Origin: WYEG01 sp049414625
Lineage (GTDB): Bacteria > Desulfobacterota > Thermodesulfobacteria > Thermodesulfobacteriales > Thermodesulfobacteriaceae
NCBI GenBank assembly: GCA_049414625.1
Contig: JBMSAU010000097.1
Coordinates: 1-20,808 of the forward strand
Direction of reading: 5' to 3'
Length of the DNA: 20,808 nt
Under the pieces are notes generated by a model. That model had not been told where the DNA came from and searched no databases. It saw only the letters and a list, made by a program, of their open reading frames with translations. The position numbers and the translations under genes were made by a program. Within the stretch, counting starts at the first letter, position 1, and every line of letters begins with the position of its first letter. Below, piece after piece: positions 1 to 7,369 of the stretch.

Positions 1-64
1 GGGATTCGAACCCGCGACCTACAGCATGGCAAGCTGTCGCTCTTCCAGGCTGAGCTACGCCCGC
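1..64 (-). tRNA. tRNA-Gly (anticodon GCC), 3' end cut off by the window edge
   Basis: Read on the minus strand, the sequence folds as a tRNA: acceptor 5' strand GCGGGCG at 64-58, TA, a D-arm GCTC...GAGC, an anticodon stem ACAGC/GCTGT around loop TTGCCAT, then AGGTC and a T-arm GCGGG-TTCGAAT-CCC. The loop places GCC as anticodon, which reads glycine GGC/GGU codons. The last two bases of the T-stem, the 3' acceptor strand and the CCA end lie beyond position 1, so the gene is partial only because of the window boundary. It is transcribed away from the genes to its right. Confidence 0.95.
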
Positions 65-139
65 ACCACTTAAATATTATTATCCATAAATCTTGAATTG
101 TCAAGAACCCTTTTCCCTTCTAAGGTTGTTTCAAAAATG

Positions 140-320
140 TCTTTTTGTAAGCTCACCCCTCCTCTCACCCCAAGCGCAAGCCGAAGAGACTCCTCTTTTT
201 CCTTAGGGATGCCTCGCTATCGCTCGGCACGACAGGATAAAGTAAATCACTCTGAGCCGCAAGCGAGGGGGCTTCCAGAGGATGCTCCGCTATCGCTAGG
301 CACAACGAAGCGAGGAACTT
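140..320. repeat. Non-coding repeat-rich stretch with two degenerate 27-bp direct repeats
   Basis: The gene-free interval 65-449 contains two copies of a GC-rich unit beginning GGATGC and ending GGCAC(G/A)AC, at 207-233 and 280-306. They match at 23 of 27 positions and share the core CGCTATCGCT. Around them are further related scraps (CAAGCGCAAGCCGAAG near 171, GCCGCAAGCGAGG near 257, CGAAGCGAGG near 306). An open frame of 105 codons crosses this region, but it has no ribosome binding site and simply translates the repeats, so I do not call it a gene. The pattern resembles dispersed intergenic repeats of thermophilic bacteria; whether other copies exist in this genome cannot be seen here. Confidence 0.6.
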
Positions 321-343
321 TTTTAAACAGCCTCCCCCTTCCC

Positions 344-372
344 TTGACAAGACCAAAATATCCGTATAAGTT
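344..372 (+). promoter_or_regulatory. Predicted sigma70-type promoter of the DUF2162-ExbB-DUF2149-CobN operon
   Basis: A perfect -35 box TTGACA lies at 344-349. A -10-like TATAAG follows at 365-370 with a 15-bp spacer (or TAAGTT at 367-372 with 17 bp). The predicted start would fall near 377, about 70 bases upstream of the first gene. The same arrangement (TTGACA, weak -10, then a 22-bp inverted repeat) recurs upstream of the right-edge receptor, which strengthens both calls. Confidence 0.6.
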
Positions 373-394
373 AATGGTAAAAAAAATTATCATT
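373..394. promoter_or_regulatory. Putative repressor operator, 22-bp inverted repeat AATGGTAA-N6-TTATCATT
   Basis: The arms AATGGTAA and TTATCATT are inverted complements at 7 of 8 positions around an A6 spacer. The site starts just after the -10 box and covers the expected transcription start, the usual place for a repressor. Nineteen bases (371-389) are identical to 20264-20282 in front of the right-edge TonB receptor. The AT-rich dyad is in the style of Fur-superfamily metal regulators but does not match a textbook Fur, Zur or NikR box, so the regulator is not assigned. Confidence 0.6.
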
Positions 395-449
395 TTAAGC
401 ATACAGAAAACATGAAACAAAGGTAGTATTTCCGAGGATTTGAAAGGAT

Positions 450-1160
450 ATGAACATAGAGCTACTCTTATGGGTTATTGGCACAGGCTTAACCCTTAGC
501 GCTTTTGCGGTAAAACTTGGGGTTGCCCTTGGGTTAAGCAAACCCTCAAAATTAACTATCGCTGTAGTGTTGTTAACCTACGCAGCTCTTTTTATCATCA
601 TTTCGCTCTTGGCTAAGCCTTTTCTGAACTTACTCATAAAAGTTCTACTTAAAGGTCCATACCTACATCTTTTGCTATCCTTAGGGTTAATTCTCTGGGG
701 AGTCTATCTACTCACAAGAAAAAATTTTCAACCTCAAGAGAAGCATAGCGTAAAGCTTAGCCTTCCTCTACTTCTACCCTGCCCTGTGTGTCTTTCTGCC
801 ATGTCTTTTTCTGTAGCAGTTTTCCTCAGTGCAACGCAACTTCCCCCTTATCTTGTTGGGTTCGGATTGGGTTTAGCCTTTACTCTGTTTTCATTAGTTT
901 TCTTTCTTATTGTTAGAATTTGGGCAAAAGAGTTTAAGCTTGCAACCCTTGGGCTTGCTATGATTGGGGTCGGGGCTTACCTTTCTTTATCCTTTATCGT
1001 GCCAGAAAAGATCGAGGAAGCAAAAAAGATATACAAGACCTTTGTTTCGGAAGAACTATTCTTTCCTCCCTATGCCTTGTATGCTCTCCTTATTCTTTTT
1101 CTTGCCTTTCTGTTTGGTTTTCTGCTTAAAACGCAAAGAAAGATTAAGCGGGAGGTTTGA
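450..1160 (+). CDS. DUF2162-type polytopic membrane protein with an intramembrane CPVC motif
   Basis: A 236-residue, very hydrophobic protein with about six to seven predicted membrane spans, ending in a basic tail (KTQRKIKREV) that should stay in the cytoplasm. The strongest landmark is PCPVCL at residues 110-115: a CxxC (C111, C114) next to prolines inside a hydrophobic stretch, as in DUF2162 proteins and reminiscent of CcdA/DsbD-type thiol carriers. The start ATG is preceded by GAAAGGAT at good spacing. It is the first gene of a four-gene operon and is followed after 3 bases by the ExbB-like gene. Known: DUF2162 proteins occur beside CobN-like genes in anaerobes and in hmu-type loci. Inferred: it moves either a substrate, a released metal, or reducing equivalents for the exported CobN. 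The function is not experimentally clear to me. Confidence 0.75.
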   Translation: MNIELLLWVIGTGLTLSAFAVKLGVALGLSKPSKLTIAVVLLTYAALFIIISLLAKPFLNLLIKVLLKGPYLHLLLSLGLILWGVYLLTRKNFQPQEKHSVKLSLPLLLPCPVCLSAMSFSVAVFLSATQLPPYLVGFGLGLAFTLFSLVFFLIVRIWAKEFKLATLGLAMIGVGAYLSLSFIVPEKIEEAKKIYKTFVSEELFFPPYALYALLILFLAFLFGFLLKTQRKIKREV

Positions 1161-1163
1161 ACG

Positions 1164-1763
1164 TTGAACATTTTAGCCTTTTTTGAAAGCTTTCTCTATG
1201 TTATTTCGACTCTGCTCTTCTATCCTGTCCTTATTGGACTTATTATCCTTGTATTCTGGATGAGCATAAGCCTTGGTCGGTTTTTGAGGGAGTTTGTGGA
1301 GAGAAGGCATGGGTTTTTCTATTATCAAGAAAGCTTTAAGAAGGCACTGAAAGAAGAAATAACTCTGTTTTCAGAGGAGAGGATAGATGAAGCTGAGGCA
1401 AGGGTTGTTAGGCTTTTGCAGTCCTTTGAGGTAGAGCTGATAAAAGCGCTTGATAAGGTTAGGTTTGCCATAAGGGTAGGTCCGGCGCTTGGTTTGATGG
1501 GAACGCTTATTCCTATGGGCATGGCTTTAGCCTCCCTTGCTCAGGGAAACATGCCAGAGATGGCAGGCAGAATGGTCACAGCCTTCACCACAGCAGTAGT
1601 TGGTCTTGGTTGTAGCGTGGTCGCCTATCTAATCTCCCTTGTAAAGGAAAGATGGGTTAGAGAAGACCTAAGAGAGATGGAATTTCTTTCGGAGTTGCTT
1701 TTGGCAAACCTCAAAAGAGGTGTAAGAAACTTAGACGAACTGATAAAGGGAGGCGAAAAATGA
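1164..1763 (+). CDS. MotA/TolQ/ExbB-family proton channel subunit of the periplasmic chelatase operon
   Basis: 199 residues. There is an N-terminal membrane span (about 8-33), a cytoplasmic segment rich in Glu/Arg, then the family signature: VGPALGLMGTLIPMG, and a final span containing AFTTAVVGLGCSVVAYLIS. These correspond to the ExbB/TolQ channel helices with small and threonine residues. The start is TTG at 1164, chosen because GGGAGG sits 8 bases upstream (1150-1155) and no better start exists. The stop overlaps the next gene as ATGA. A second, clearly different ExbB (144 residues) is encoded with ExbD and TonB elsewhere in the window, so this copy need not serve the TonB receptors. Its tight operon with DUF2149 and the CobN-like protein suggests it converts the proton-motive force into work on that protein (inference). 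Confidence 0.88.
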   Translation: MNILAFFESFLYVISTLLFYPVLIGLIILVFWMSISLGRFLREFVERRHGFFYYQESFKKALKEEITLFSEERIDEAEARVVRLLQSFEVELIKALDKVRFAIRVGPALGLMGTLIPMGMALASLAQGNMPEMAGRMVTAFTTAVVGLGCSVVAYLISLVKERWVREDLREMEFLSELLLANLKRGVRNLDELIKGGEK

Positions 1764-2098
1764 GCCTTCGTAAGAAAAGAAGGCTTTTAAGGGACTTTGA
1801 GCCAAAACTTGAAGACCCCCTTACTGGCATTGCTAATCTCTTTGATGCAAGCGTTGTTTTTATAGTTAGCCTAATCATCGCTCTTTTTATGACATACAAC
1901 ATGATAGAACTTATTAATCCAAAGTCTGAAGTAACTTTGGTTAAGCGTTCTGAAGACGGAAAAATTGAAGTTATCATAAAAAAAGGAAAGGAAATCAAAG
2001 CAAAAAGAGTTACAGACAAAGAACTGACAGGAGAAGGTGTAAGGCTTGGGACAGCTTATCAACTTAAAGACGGAAGAATTATCTATGTTCCTGAATAA
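1760..2098 (+). CDS. DUF2149 protein, one-span ExbD-like partner of the proton channel
   Basis: 112 residues: a basic cytoplasmic N-terminus, EDPLTG, the conserved stretch ANLFDAS, one membrane span (about 30-50), then a small periplasmic domain rich in Lys/Glu ending RIIYVPE. The topology (short cytosolic N-terminus, single span, periplasmic domain) is that of ExbD/TolR, and the acidic residue D29 at the entrance of the span corresponds in position to the essential ExbD aspartate (D16 in the ExbD of this window). The start overlaps the ExbB-like stop as ATGA with GGGAGG upstream; its end overlaps the CobN-like start by 14 bases. Known: DUF2149 genes co-occur with MotA/TolQ/ExbB and CobN-like genes. 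Inferred: it is the stator/effector that links proton flow to the CobN-like protein. Confidence 0.78.
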   Translation: MSLRKKRRLLRDFEPKLEDPLTGIANLFDASVVFIVSLIIALFMTYNMIELINPKSEVTLVKRSEDGKIEVIIKKGKEIKAKRVTDKELTGEGVRLGTAYQLKDGRIIYVPE

Positions 2099-5000
2099 AA
2101 AACATAAAAAATCATGCTTAATCTTGATTTATATAGCTTTCACATTTTTCATCTTATTTAAGAACCATGTTTTTGCCTATGAAAATAATAACAAAGATAC
2201 TCTTAAAGTAAGCTTGATCCTTGGAGACCATTATACAAAGGTTGCTGTTGAAGCATTGAAAGAAATAAAAAAAGACGGTATCCAAAAATTAGAAATTAAA
2301 GTTTTTCCTCAAAAGGATATAAAAAAATTAGATTTAAGCTTCATTTCTAAATCAAACTTAATAATTATCAACATAATGGGTAGACGGCTTGTTGAAATTT
2401 TAAGAAAAGAACTTTCTCAAGCTATTAAAAATGGAGCAAAAGTTTACGCAGTAGCTGCAAGCGGTTCATACAACGATGAGATGAAAGAAATGGGAATTAT
2501 CTTTGATGAACGAATTGAAGAATACTATAGAAACGGTGGCGTTAAGAACATCAAAAATATGATTTACTATGCTTTAGCCAGAGATTTTGGTTTAAATCTT
2601 AAAATTGATAATCCTGAAAAGATACCAGAGTTTGCAGTTTATGATTATAAGTCTAAAAAAGTGTATATTTCTACCAAGGAATATCTTTCAGCAAAGAAAG
2701 ATGAATTAGATAAAAGAAATCTCATTGGTATAATATTTTATAAAACAAGCTATATAAGCTCTCAGACAACTATAGTTGATGCTATATGTGAGGAGTTAGA
2801 AAGGCAAGGTTTTGGTGTGATACCCGTTTATGGTTATCCATCTGAGCTTGCGATAGAGAAATTTTTCTTCTCCGATGAGGGAAAGCCGTTAGTCAGAGCC
2901 GTAATAGCCCTTGGTTTAAAAGTCGGGTTAAGACCTGAGTCAGCGGTTCCTGTGTTAAGCAAGCTTGGAGTCCCAGTTATTAATGCCATAACCCTCTACA
3001 GTCAGAGCGAAGAGGAGTGGAGAAAATCGATGACCGGACTAGATATTTTTGAAAGGACTTGGCAGATTTTTTTGCCTGAGCTTGGCGGAATAATTCAACC
3101 AATCGTTGTAGGAAGCAAAGAGACTTTTAGAGACCCAGAGCTTCAAACAGATTACATAATAGAAAAGCCCATCCCTGAAAGGATAAGAATGCTTGTCAAA
3201 CGAGTTAAGGCTTGGGTCAATCTACAGGACAAACCAAACAAAGATAAAAAAATAGCCATCATCTACTACAACTATCCTCCAGGCAAACAAAACATCGGAG
3301 CTGCCTATCTTAATGTCCTGCCTGAAAGTCTCTATGAAATTTTAAAAAGACTGAAGGAAGAGGGTTATACAGTTCCTGAAGTTGACAAAGCTAAAGTTTT
3401 TGAGGATGTTTTAGCACAGGGAAGAAACATCGGAAATTGGGCAAAGGGTGAGCTTGAAAGACTGGTCAAAGCTTACAATCCCATCCTCATCCCGGTTGAA
3501 ACTTACAAAGCCTGGCTTGAAGAGCTCCCCTCAGGCTTTAAGGAAGCGGTAATTAGAACTTGGGGGCAACCTGAAGCCTCAGACATCATGACCTTTAGCG
3601 ACTCATCTCATAAGAAATACTTTGTCATACCTGCTGTAAAATACGGAAACATCCTTCTTTTGCCTCAACCATCTCGTGGGCTGGAGCAGGATGTAGAAAA
3701 GCTTTATCACGATATGAAAACGCCCCCGCATCACCAATACATAGCCTTTTATCTATGGCTAAAGAAGGAGTTTCAAGCTGACGCCATAATCCATGTTGGA
3801 ACTCATGGAACGCATGAATGGCTCCCTGGTAAAGAAGTAGGACTTTCACCCGAAGACCCGCCTGAAGTTTTGATCCAAGACATTCCAAACATCTATCCTT
3901 ATATCGTTGACAATGTAGGAGAGGGTTTGCAAGCAAAACGTCGTGGAATGGCAGTCATTATAGACCATATGACGCCTCCCCTCGATAAAACAACCCTAAA
4001 CAAAGAACTAACCGAGCTTTATGCCTTGATAAACGACTATCATTCAGCCAAAGACAAAAGCCCTCTTCTTGCTGAAGCAAAGTTAAGGGAGGTCTCCGCA
4101 TTATCAAAAAAAATAGGCATACTTAAAGACTTAGGGCTTGAGGAGGTAAAAGATGAGAAGGATTTAGAGGAGCTTGAGCACTATCTCGAAGAGATAAGAC
4201 AAACCTTTAATCCCTATGGGCTCCATACCTTTGGCAGAGCTCCTGAGGATAGATTTATCAGGGCAATGGCTGAAGCCATATTATCCATAGGAAAAAATTT
4301 AAGCAGTGAAGAAAAAGAAAAGAAGCTAAAAGAAATTGAAGATAAAATTCGGGAGAGCGCAAAGCGAGAGCTTGATTCTTTGATTTTAGCCTTATCTGGT
4401 AGGTATATTCCTTCTGGTCCTGGTAACGACCCTATTAGGAATCCTGATAGCCTGCCAACGGGTAAGAATTTCTATGCCTTTGACCCCTCACGGATACCTT
4501 CCAAAGCAACCTATGAAATGGGGGTAAAGCTTGCTAAGGAATTCCTTGAAGACTATAAGCGAAGGCATGGAAGCTTCCCAGATAAGTTAGCCTTTGTGCT
4601 ATGGGCGGTAGAGACGATAAGACATGAAGGAATAATGGAATCGCAGATTATGTATCTCCTTGGGGTTAGACCGAAGTGGGATGAAAGGGGAAGAGTATCT
4701 GGGCTTGAGCTTATTCCAAGGGAGGAGCTTTCTCGCCCAAGGATAGATGTAGTTTTGACCATATCCGGGCTTTATCGTGACCTTTTTTCAAACCTCGTTC
4801 ACCTCTTAGACCAAGCAGTCTCCCTTGCAAGAGAAGCAAAGGAAGAGGACAACCTTGTTCGGAATAATGTTCTATCTCTCAAGGATACTTTGATGAAACA
4901 AGGAATTCCAGAGGATAAGGCTTTAAGGCTGGCAAGCGTTCGTATATTTTCCGAGCCTCCGGGTGATTATGGAACAAGAATAGATAAAGCCATTGCCATG

Positions 5001-6062
5001 TCTAACACCTGGGAAAAGGAAGAAGAGATAGCAAGGCTTTACATTAATAGAATGAGCCATCTCTACGGACAGGGCTTTTGGGGAAGCGTTGATGAGAACG
5101 GAAAAGAATTAAGCAAAGATTTAAGCCTATTTCTTTTTAAAAAGGCTTTATCCGGAACTAAAGCTGCCCTACATAGCCGAGGAACGAATATATTTGCCAC
5201 CCTTGATAATGATGATTATTTCCAGTATTTAGGTGGCTTAGCCCTTGCCATAAGGACGATTGACGGAAAGTCACCTGAACTCTTTATCACAAACCTTGCC
5301 AATCCCCATCAACCGAAACAAGAAAGGTTAGAAAAGTTCATGGGAAGGGAGCTAAGAGGCAGGTATTTAAACCCTGAATGGATAAAAGCTATGATGAAGG
5401 AGGGCTATGCTGGGGCAAGGTTTATAGATAAGGTGGTTGAACATCTTTGGGGCTGGCAAGTCACTGCTCCTGAAGTAGTTGACGCAGCTAAGTGGCAAGA
5501 AATGTATGAGACCTATGTAGTAGACAAGTATGGGTTAAACATAAAGGAGCTTTTTAGGAAGGCAAACAATCTTTGGGCTTATCAATCGGTTGTAGCAAGG
5601 ATGCTTGAAACGGTAAGAAAAGGCTACTGGAAGCCAGAAAAGGAGGTTGTTGAGCATTTAGCTAAAGAGTATGCAGAGACAGCGATGGAGGTTGGGCTTG
5701 CCTGCTGTGACCACACCTGCAACAACCCGTTTCTTACTGAGTTTACCGCAAAGGTCCTCCTTTCCGTCCCGGGGCTAAAACCCCTTGCCAAGCCCTTTCT
5801 TAACACTTTGGCAGTTGTAAAAGGAGAGAACCAAGGCTCAGATAATCCTGACAAGAAAGAGTTTCTTAAGAGAGATTTAACCTTTAGAGCAAAGAAGAAT
5901 TTAGTCCCAGGTGGTTGGCAAAGGGTAAAGGGCTTTGAGATGGAGGATGTAAAACTGTCTGGCTTTTCCTCAGCCCCTCTACCCTGGCTTTATATTCTAC
6001 TCTTTTTTGTGTTTTTATTCTTAGTCTACATTGGTTGGAGAAGAACAGAATATAAAAAATAA
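2085..6062 (+). CDS. Exported, membrane-anchored CobN-like chelatase/dechelatase (HmuS-like)
   Basis: 1325 residues. I chose ATG 2085 over an upstream ATG at 2046 because it opens with a clear signal peptide (basic KKHKKS, a hydrophobic core, then NHVFA before YENNN) and has GGAAG 8 bases upstream. The CobN/BchH catalytic family is recognised by the HVGTHGTHEWLPG block at about 570-582, PPHHQYIAFYLWLKKE just before it, LSGRYIPSGPGNDP, and WDERGRVSGLELIPREELSRPR. Near the C-terminus is CCDHTCNNPF (C1207, C1208, C1212), then a single membrane span (about 1297-1318) and a basic tail. Catalysis should therefore occur in the periplasm, where ATP is lacking. No ChlI/ChlD gene is in this operon; an ExbB-like and an ExbD-like protein are. 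Known: HmuS of Bacteroidota has this family and context and is linked to anaerobic heme iron release. Heme as substrate here is inference. The first ~225 codons are much more AT-rich than the rest. Confidence 0.88.
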   Translation: MFLNKKHKKSCLILIYIAFTFFILFKNHVFAYENNNKDTLKVSLILGDHYTKVAVEALKEIKKDGIQKLEIKVFPQKDIKKLDLSFISKSNLIIINIMGRRLVEILRKELSQAIKNGAKVYAVAASGSYNDEMKEMGIIFDERIEEYYRNGGVKNIKNMIYYALARDFGLNLKIDNPEKIPEFAVYDYKSKKVYISTKEYLSAKKDELDKRNLIGIIFYKTSYISSQTTIVDAICEELERQGFGVIPVYGYPSELAIEKFFFSDEGKPLVRAVIALGLKVGLRPESAVPVLSKLGVPVINAITLYSQSEEEWRKSMTGLDIFERTWQIFLPELGGIIQPIVVGSKETFRDPELQTDYIIEKPIPERIRMLVKRVKAWVNLQDKPNKDKKIAIIYYNYPPGKQNIGAAYLNVLPESLYEILKRLKEEGYTVPEVDKAKVFEDVLAQGRNIGNWAKGELERLVKAYNPILIPVETYKAWLEELPSGFKEAVIRTWGQPEASDIMTFSDSSHKKYFVIPAVKYGNILLLPQPSRGLEQDVEKLYHDMKTPPHHQYIAFYLWLKKEFQADAIIHVGTHGTHEWLPGKEVGLSPEDPPEVLIQDIPNIYPYIVDNVGEGLQAKRRGMAVIIDHMTPPLDKTTLNKELTELYALINDYHSAKDKSPLLAEAKLREVSALSKKIGILKDLGLEEVKDEKDLEELEHYLEEIRQTFNPYGLHTFGRAPEDRFIRAMAEAILSIGKNLSSEEKEKKLKEIEDKIRESAKRELDSLILALSGRYIPSGPGNDPIRNPDSLPTGKNFYAFDPSRIPSKATYEMGVKLAKEFLEDYKRRHGSFPDKLAFVLWAVETIRHEGIMESQIMYLLGVRPKWDERGRVSGLELIPREELSRPRIDVVLTISGLYRDLFSNLVHLLDQAVSLAREAKEEDNLVRNNVLSLKDTLMKQGIPEDKALRLASVRIFSEPPGDYGTRIDKAIAMSNTWEKEEEIARLYINRMSHLYGQGFWGSVDENGKELSKDLSLFLFKKALSGTKAALHSRGTNIFATLDNDDYFQYLGGLALAIRTIDGKSPELFITNLANPHQPKQERLEKFMGRELRGRYLNPEWIKAMMKEGYAGARFIDKVVEHLWGWQVTAPEVVDAAKWQEMYETYVVDKYGLNIKELFRKANNLWAYQSVVARMLETVRKGYWKPEKEVVEHLAKEYAETAMEVGLACCDHTCNNPFLTEFTAKVLLSVPGLKPLAKPFLNTLAVVKGENQGSDNPDKKEFLKRDLTFRAKKNLVPGGWQRVKGFEMEDVKLSGFSSAPLPWLYILLFFVFLFLVYIGWRRTEYKK

Positions 6063-6185
6063 TTTTTGTAGCAAATTGTATAAAGGGTTTATTGTAGAGG
6101 AACTTTCTAATAAAAATATTTTTATGATAAATAAGACTATTTTAAATTTTATCAGTTAATTTTTGTATTGTTTAAATTTATTTTT
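6063..6185. terminator. Convergent intergenic region with an AT-only palindrome, weak terminator candidate
   Basis: The CobN-like gene and tonB converge here. A perfect 16-bp palindrome ATAAAAATATTTTTAT lies at 6110-6125, and the tonB side ends in a T-run at 6179-6186. There is no GC-rich stem followed by a U-tract in either direction, so classical intrinsic termination is not evident. The palindrome could stop transcription weakly from both sides. Confidence 0.3.
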
Positions 6186-6992
6186 TTACTCAGGATTTAG
6201 ATTATACAATTTATAAGTTATGGGGATTCTTATTTTAACATCAAGTGGTGGAGCAGGGAAATATTTTGAAACTTTTTTAATTGTATCTATAGCATTTTCA
6301 TCAAGCACTCTATATCCTGAAGATTTTTCAACAGTCAAAAGATTGATTTTACCATCTTTCGTAAGGATAAAAGATATTATTACTTTTCCTTCCCAACCCA
6401 TCTTACGAGCAATATAAGGATAGTTAATATTATTGTGAATAATTTGAGAAATAAAAGAAAGTTTTTCTATCAAAAACTTTTCCTTCAATTTCTCTAACTC
6501 CCCTAAATTCCCTTTCCCTCCATCGCTATCTTCAACATTTCTATTATCAGACCCTCCTACATAACCATCTCCACCACTCTTACTCATACTAACATTTCTA
6601 ATCCCCTTTTCTCTTTCAGATCCTCCCTCATTATCCCCTTTATTTGCTATTTCTTTCACCTCCTTTGTCTCTTTTACTTCTTTTATCTCTTTATTTTCAG
6701 AAAAAGAACTTTCTTTAACTTCTTTAGGAGAGCTTTTATACTCTTCAGAAGAAGGAAAAGAAGAAATTTTCTTTGTTTGAGCTTTTACTTGTAGCTTCTT
6801 CTCTAATTTAGTATCAGTTCTTTTATCAATTTCAGAAGTTTCCTCTGAAAGCTTAGCAAAACTTATAAAAGATAAATCTATTTCAACATATCTTGTTGAA
6901 AACTCCTCATTTAGCTTAAATAAGACTATAAAACCTAAAAGAAAAAAGAAATGAATAGAAAAAGAAATAAAAAATTCTTTTAGCTTAATCAT
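6186..6992 (-). CDS. tonB: TonB energy-transducing protein with a Lys/Glu-rich linker
   Basis: 268 residues. The N-terminal anchor carries SFSIHFFFLLG (the S-xxx-H pattern of TonB signal anchors, about residues 10-25). The C-terminal domain NNINYPYIARKMGWEGKVIIS...NAIDTIKKVSKYFPAP...IPITYKL is a typical TonB fold that contacts receptor TonB boxes. The central periplasmic linker is not the usual Pro/Glu/Lys repeat: it is rich in Lys, Glu and Ser, with a repeated KEVKE/KETKE stretch followed by a Gly/Ser/Asn/Asp-rich patch. The start overlaps the exbD stop as ATGA. It is the last gene of the minus-strand operon and should energise the receptor at 17704-19959, and possibly the right-edge receptor too. 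Confidence 0.93.
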   Translation of the reverse strand: MIKLKEFFISFSIHFFFLLGFIVLFKLNEEFSTRYVEIDLSFISFAKLSEETSEIDKRTDTKLEKKLQVKAQTKKISSFPSSEEYKSSPKEVKESSFSENKEIKEVKETKEVKEIANKGDNEGGSEREKGIRNVSMSKSGGDGYVGGSDNRNVEDSDGGKGNLGELEKLKEKFLIEKLSFISQIIHNNINYPYIARKMGWEGKVIISFILTKDGKINLLTVEKSSGYRVLDENAIDTIKKVSKYFPAPPLDVKIRIPITYKLYNLNPE

Positions 6993-7369
6993 CTTATAAG
7001 TTCAGTCTTTATAGTTGCTTTCTTAAAATCATACTTTTTCAAAATATCAAGCACAGATATTAAACTTTGAACCTTAGCAGACCTATCAGCAAATATGGAA
7101 ATCTGAGATTCTTTATCTATGCTTTTAATAATACTTTCTAGCTCTTCAAGCCCTATTTTTTTATTCTCAAAAAAGATCTCTCCATCTTTATTAATAGTTA
7201 TTTGAAAACTTCTTATAGTTTCAGATTCAGCATACTTAGCTGAAGGAAGCTTAACAGGGATACTTCCTTGAACAATAAATGTAGCAGTAACAAGAACAAT
7301 AGTTAATAGAACAAGCATTATATCAACAAGAGGTATTACATTAATATAATCAAATTCCTTTTCTTCCAT
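6989..7369 (-). CDS. exbD: ExbD biopolymer transport protein
   Basis: 126 residues with a short cytoplasmic N-terminus, a single span starting INVIPLVDIMLVLL, and a periplasmic domain. D16 is the proton-translocating aspartate of the family. VKLPSA after the span and INKDGEIFFENKKIGLEEL are standard ExbD landmarks. The gene begins inside the 3' end of exbB (20-base overlap) and ends overlapping tonB, so the three are translationally coupled. It forms the inner-membrane motor with ExbB for TonB. Confidence 0.95.
   Translation of the reverse strand: MEEKEFDYINVIPLVDIMLVLLTIVLVTATFIVQGSIPVKLPSAKYAESETIRSFQITINKDGEIFFENKKIGLEELESIIKSIDKESQISIFADRSAKVQSLISVLDILKKYDFKKATIKTELIR

Noticed and set aside
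1..64. tRNA-Gly as an attachment site for an integrated element
   Set aside because: The 5' end of the tRNA faces the window, whereas integration normally uses the 3' end. No integrase gene or repeated tRNA fragment is present.
98..415. A 105-codon open frame on the plus strand in the left intergenic region
   Set aside because: It has no ribosome binding site, translates the GC-rich repeat units into Ser/Pro/Arg-rich text, and runs through the predicted promoter and operator of the next operon.
2046..2084. The upstream ATG at 2046 as start of the exported CobN-like protein
   Set aside because: It would bury the signal peptide behind 13 polar residues inside the DUF2149 coding sequence. ATG 2085 gives a normal signal peptide and has a purine-rich ribosome binding site.
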